Source of the DNA: a bacterium
GTDB taxonomy: Bacteria > Desulfobacterota > DSWW01
DNA length: 6,302 nucleotides
Assembly: GCA_030609865.1 (NCBI GenBank)
Contig: JAUWSZ010000163.1
Span: 1-6,302, forward strand
Direction: 5' to 3'
The notes under the pieces are model-generated. The model was not told where the DNA came from and ran no database searches. It saw only the letters and a list, made by a program, of their open reading frames with translations. Made by a program: the position numbers and the translations under genes. This document shows positions 5,994 to 6,302 of this stretch, in pieces; positions within the stretch are counted from its first letter, which is position 1, and each line of letters begins with the position of its first letter.

Positions 5994-6302
5994 TTACTTC
6001 TTCCTACGCAAGGTTCTCAGCAAGATAATCGTACAGGCAGGGACAAGAAGCAGCGTCAGTTCGTTAAAGACGCCCGATCCAGTAATAGCACCCGGGCCGT
6101 GAACCGAGGCTTCTGCGTTTGCAATCCCCAAATACCCGCAATCCGAATCTGCTCCGTCCGTATCTCCATCGCAGTCATCGTCGATGCCGTTTCGACACTC
6201 TTCCTCCGCACCAGGATTCACACCGGGATTGGAATCGTCACAATCCGGTTCAGGGTAGATACATACCGTGCTTCCCGGATCACCGTAGCCGTCTCCATCG
6301 AG
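5994..6302 (-). CDS. MopE-type Cys/Asp-rich surface protein with C-terminal anchor-like tail, C-terminal part only (runs off right edge)
   Basis: The last 102 residues are visible, reading open from the window edge to a TAA at 5996-5994. The segment begins Leu-Asp-Gly-Asp-Gly-Tyr-Gly and continues through Asp-Cys-Asp-Asp (20-23), Asn-Pro-Gly-Ala-Glu-Glu-Glu-Cys (29-36) and Asn-Gly-Ile-Asp-Asp-Asp-Cys-Asp-Gly (38-46), with Cys at 14, 21, 36, 44 and 55. That is the pattern of the putative metal-binding motif family related to Methylococcus MopE, usually tandem repeats in secreted proteins. After a low-complexity linker comes Gly-Ser-Gly (75-77), a hydrophobic helix (about 82-95, with Pro88 and Cys90) and a basic Arg-Arg-Lys-Lys end, like a CTERM sorting signal or tail anchor. 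A GTG start at 6221 would cut the repeat, so the gene surely extends beyond the window. GC in the part sampled (6001-6180) is about 54 percent, against about two thirds in a sampled line of tyrS. Confidence 0.85.
   Translation of the reverse strand, partial: LDGDGYGDPGSTVCIYPEPDCDDSNPGVNPGAEEECRNGIDDDCDGDTDGADSDCGYLGIANAEASVHGPGAITGSGVFNELTLLLVPACTIILLRTLRRKK

Noticed and set aside
5984..6000. GAAGTGA-TTT-TTACTTC inverted repeat between convergent stops, considered as a bidirectional terminator
   Set aside because: The stem is AT-rich with a G-T wobble and has only two Ts after it on plus, so it is too weak to call, though its position between convergent genes is suggestive.

Overview
The window looks like a piece of a GC-rich bacterial chromosome, probably Gram-negative. 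A cobalamin-type radical SAM enzyme, a YbhN/LPG-synthase-TM membrane protein and a MopE-type metal-binding surface protein with a C-terminal anchor-like tail would fit a deltaproteobacterium/Desulfobacterota-like or related environmental lineage. That placement is inferred from gene content only; no rRNA or other phylogenetic marker beyond tyrS is present.

Layout. Positions 1-1296 are minus-strand. A multi-pass membrane protein of the flippase-like UPF0104 family (199-1296) is followed 21 bases downstream by the first 59 codons of an exported protein with a signal peptide and the start of an FG-GAP/VCBS-type Asp-rich repeat; this gene runs off the left edge. Positions 1297-1426 are a divergent intergenic region with a very AT-rich tract holding two overlapping TATAAT hexamers. 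Positions 1427-4454 are a tight plus-strand operon: a B12-binding radical SAM protein, tyrosyl-tRNA synthetase (tyrS) and a small YggT-family membrane protein, with gaps of 11 bases and then a 1-base overlap. A minus-strand HAD phosphatase (4451-5140) meets yggT tail to tail; the two stop codons share one CTAG palindrome. Between it and a second, divergent HAD hydrolase (5281-5979, plus) lie a near-consensus sigma-70-type promoter for the minus gene and a perfect 9-bp hairpin. The right edge (5994-6302, minus) is the C-terminus of a MopE-type Cys/Asp-rich surface protein ending in a hydrophobic helix and a basic tail.

How it fits together. tyrS is housekeeping and gives the operon constitutive demand; the radical SAM enzyme in front of it has no assignable substrate. 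The two HAD enzymes belong to the same broad class (Rossmann core plus helical cap, small phosphorylated metabolites) but are not close copies. Two partial exported proteins with Asp-rich, probably metal-binding repeats flank the window on both sides, which hints at a lineage rich in such surface proteins. I see no mobile element, CRISPR array, tRNA or rRNA, and no convincing evidence for a dedicated new system; the most open questions are the radical SAM enzyme and the anchoring of the MopE-type protein.
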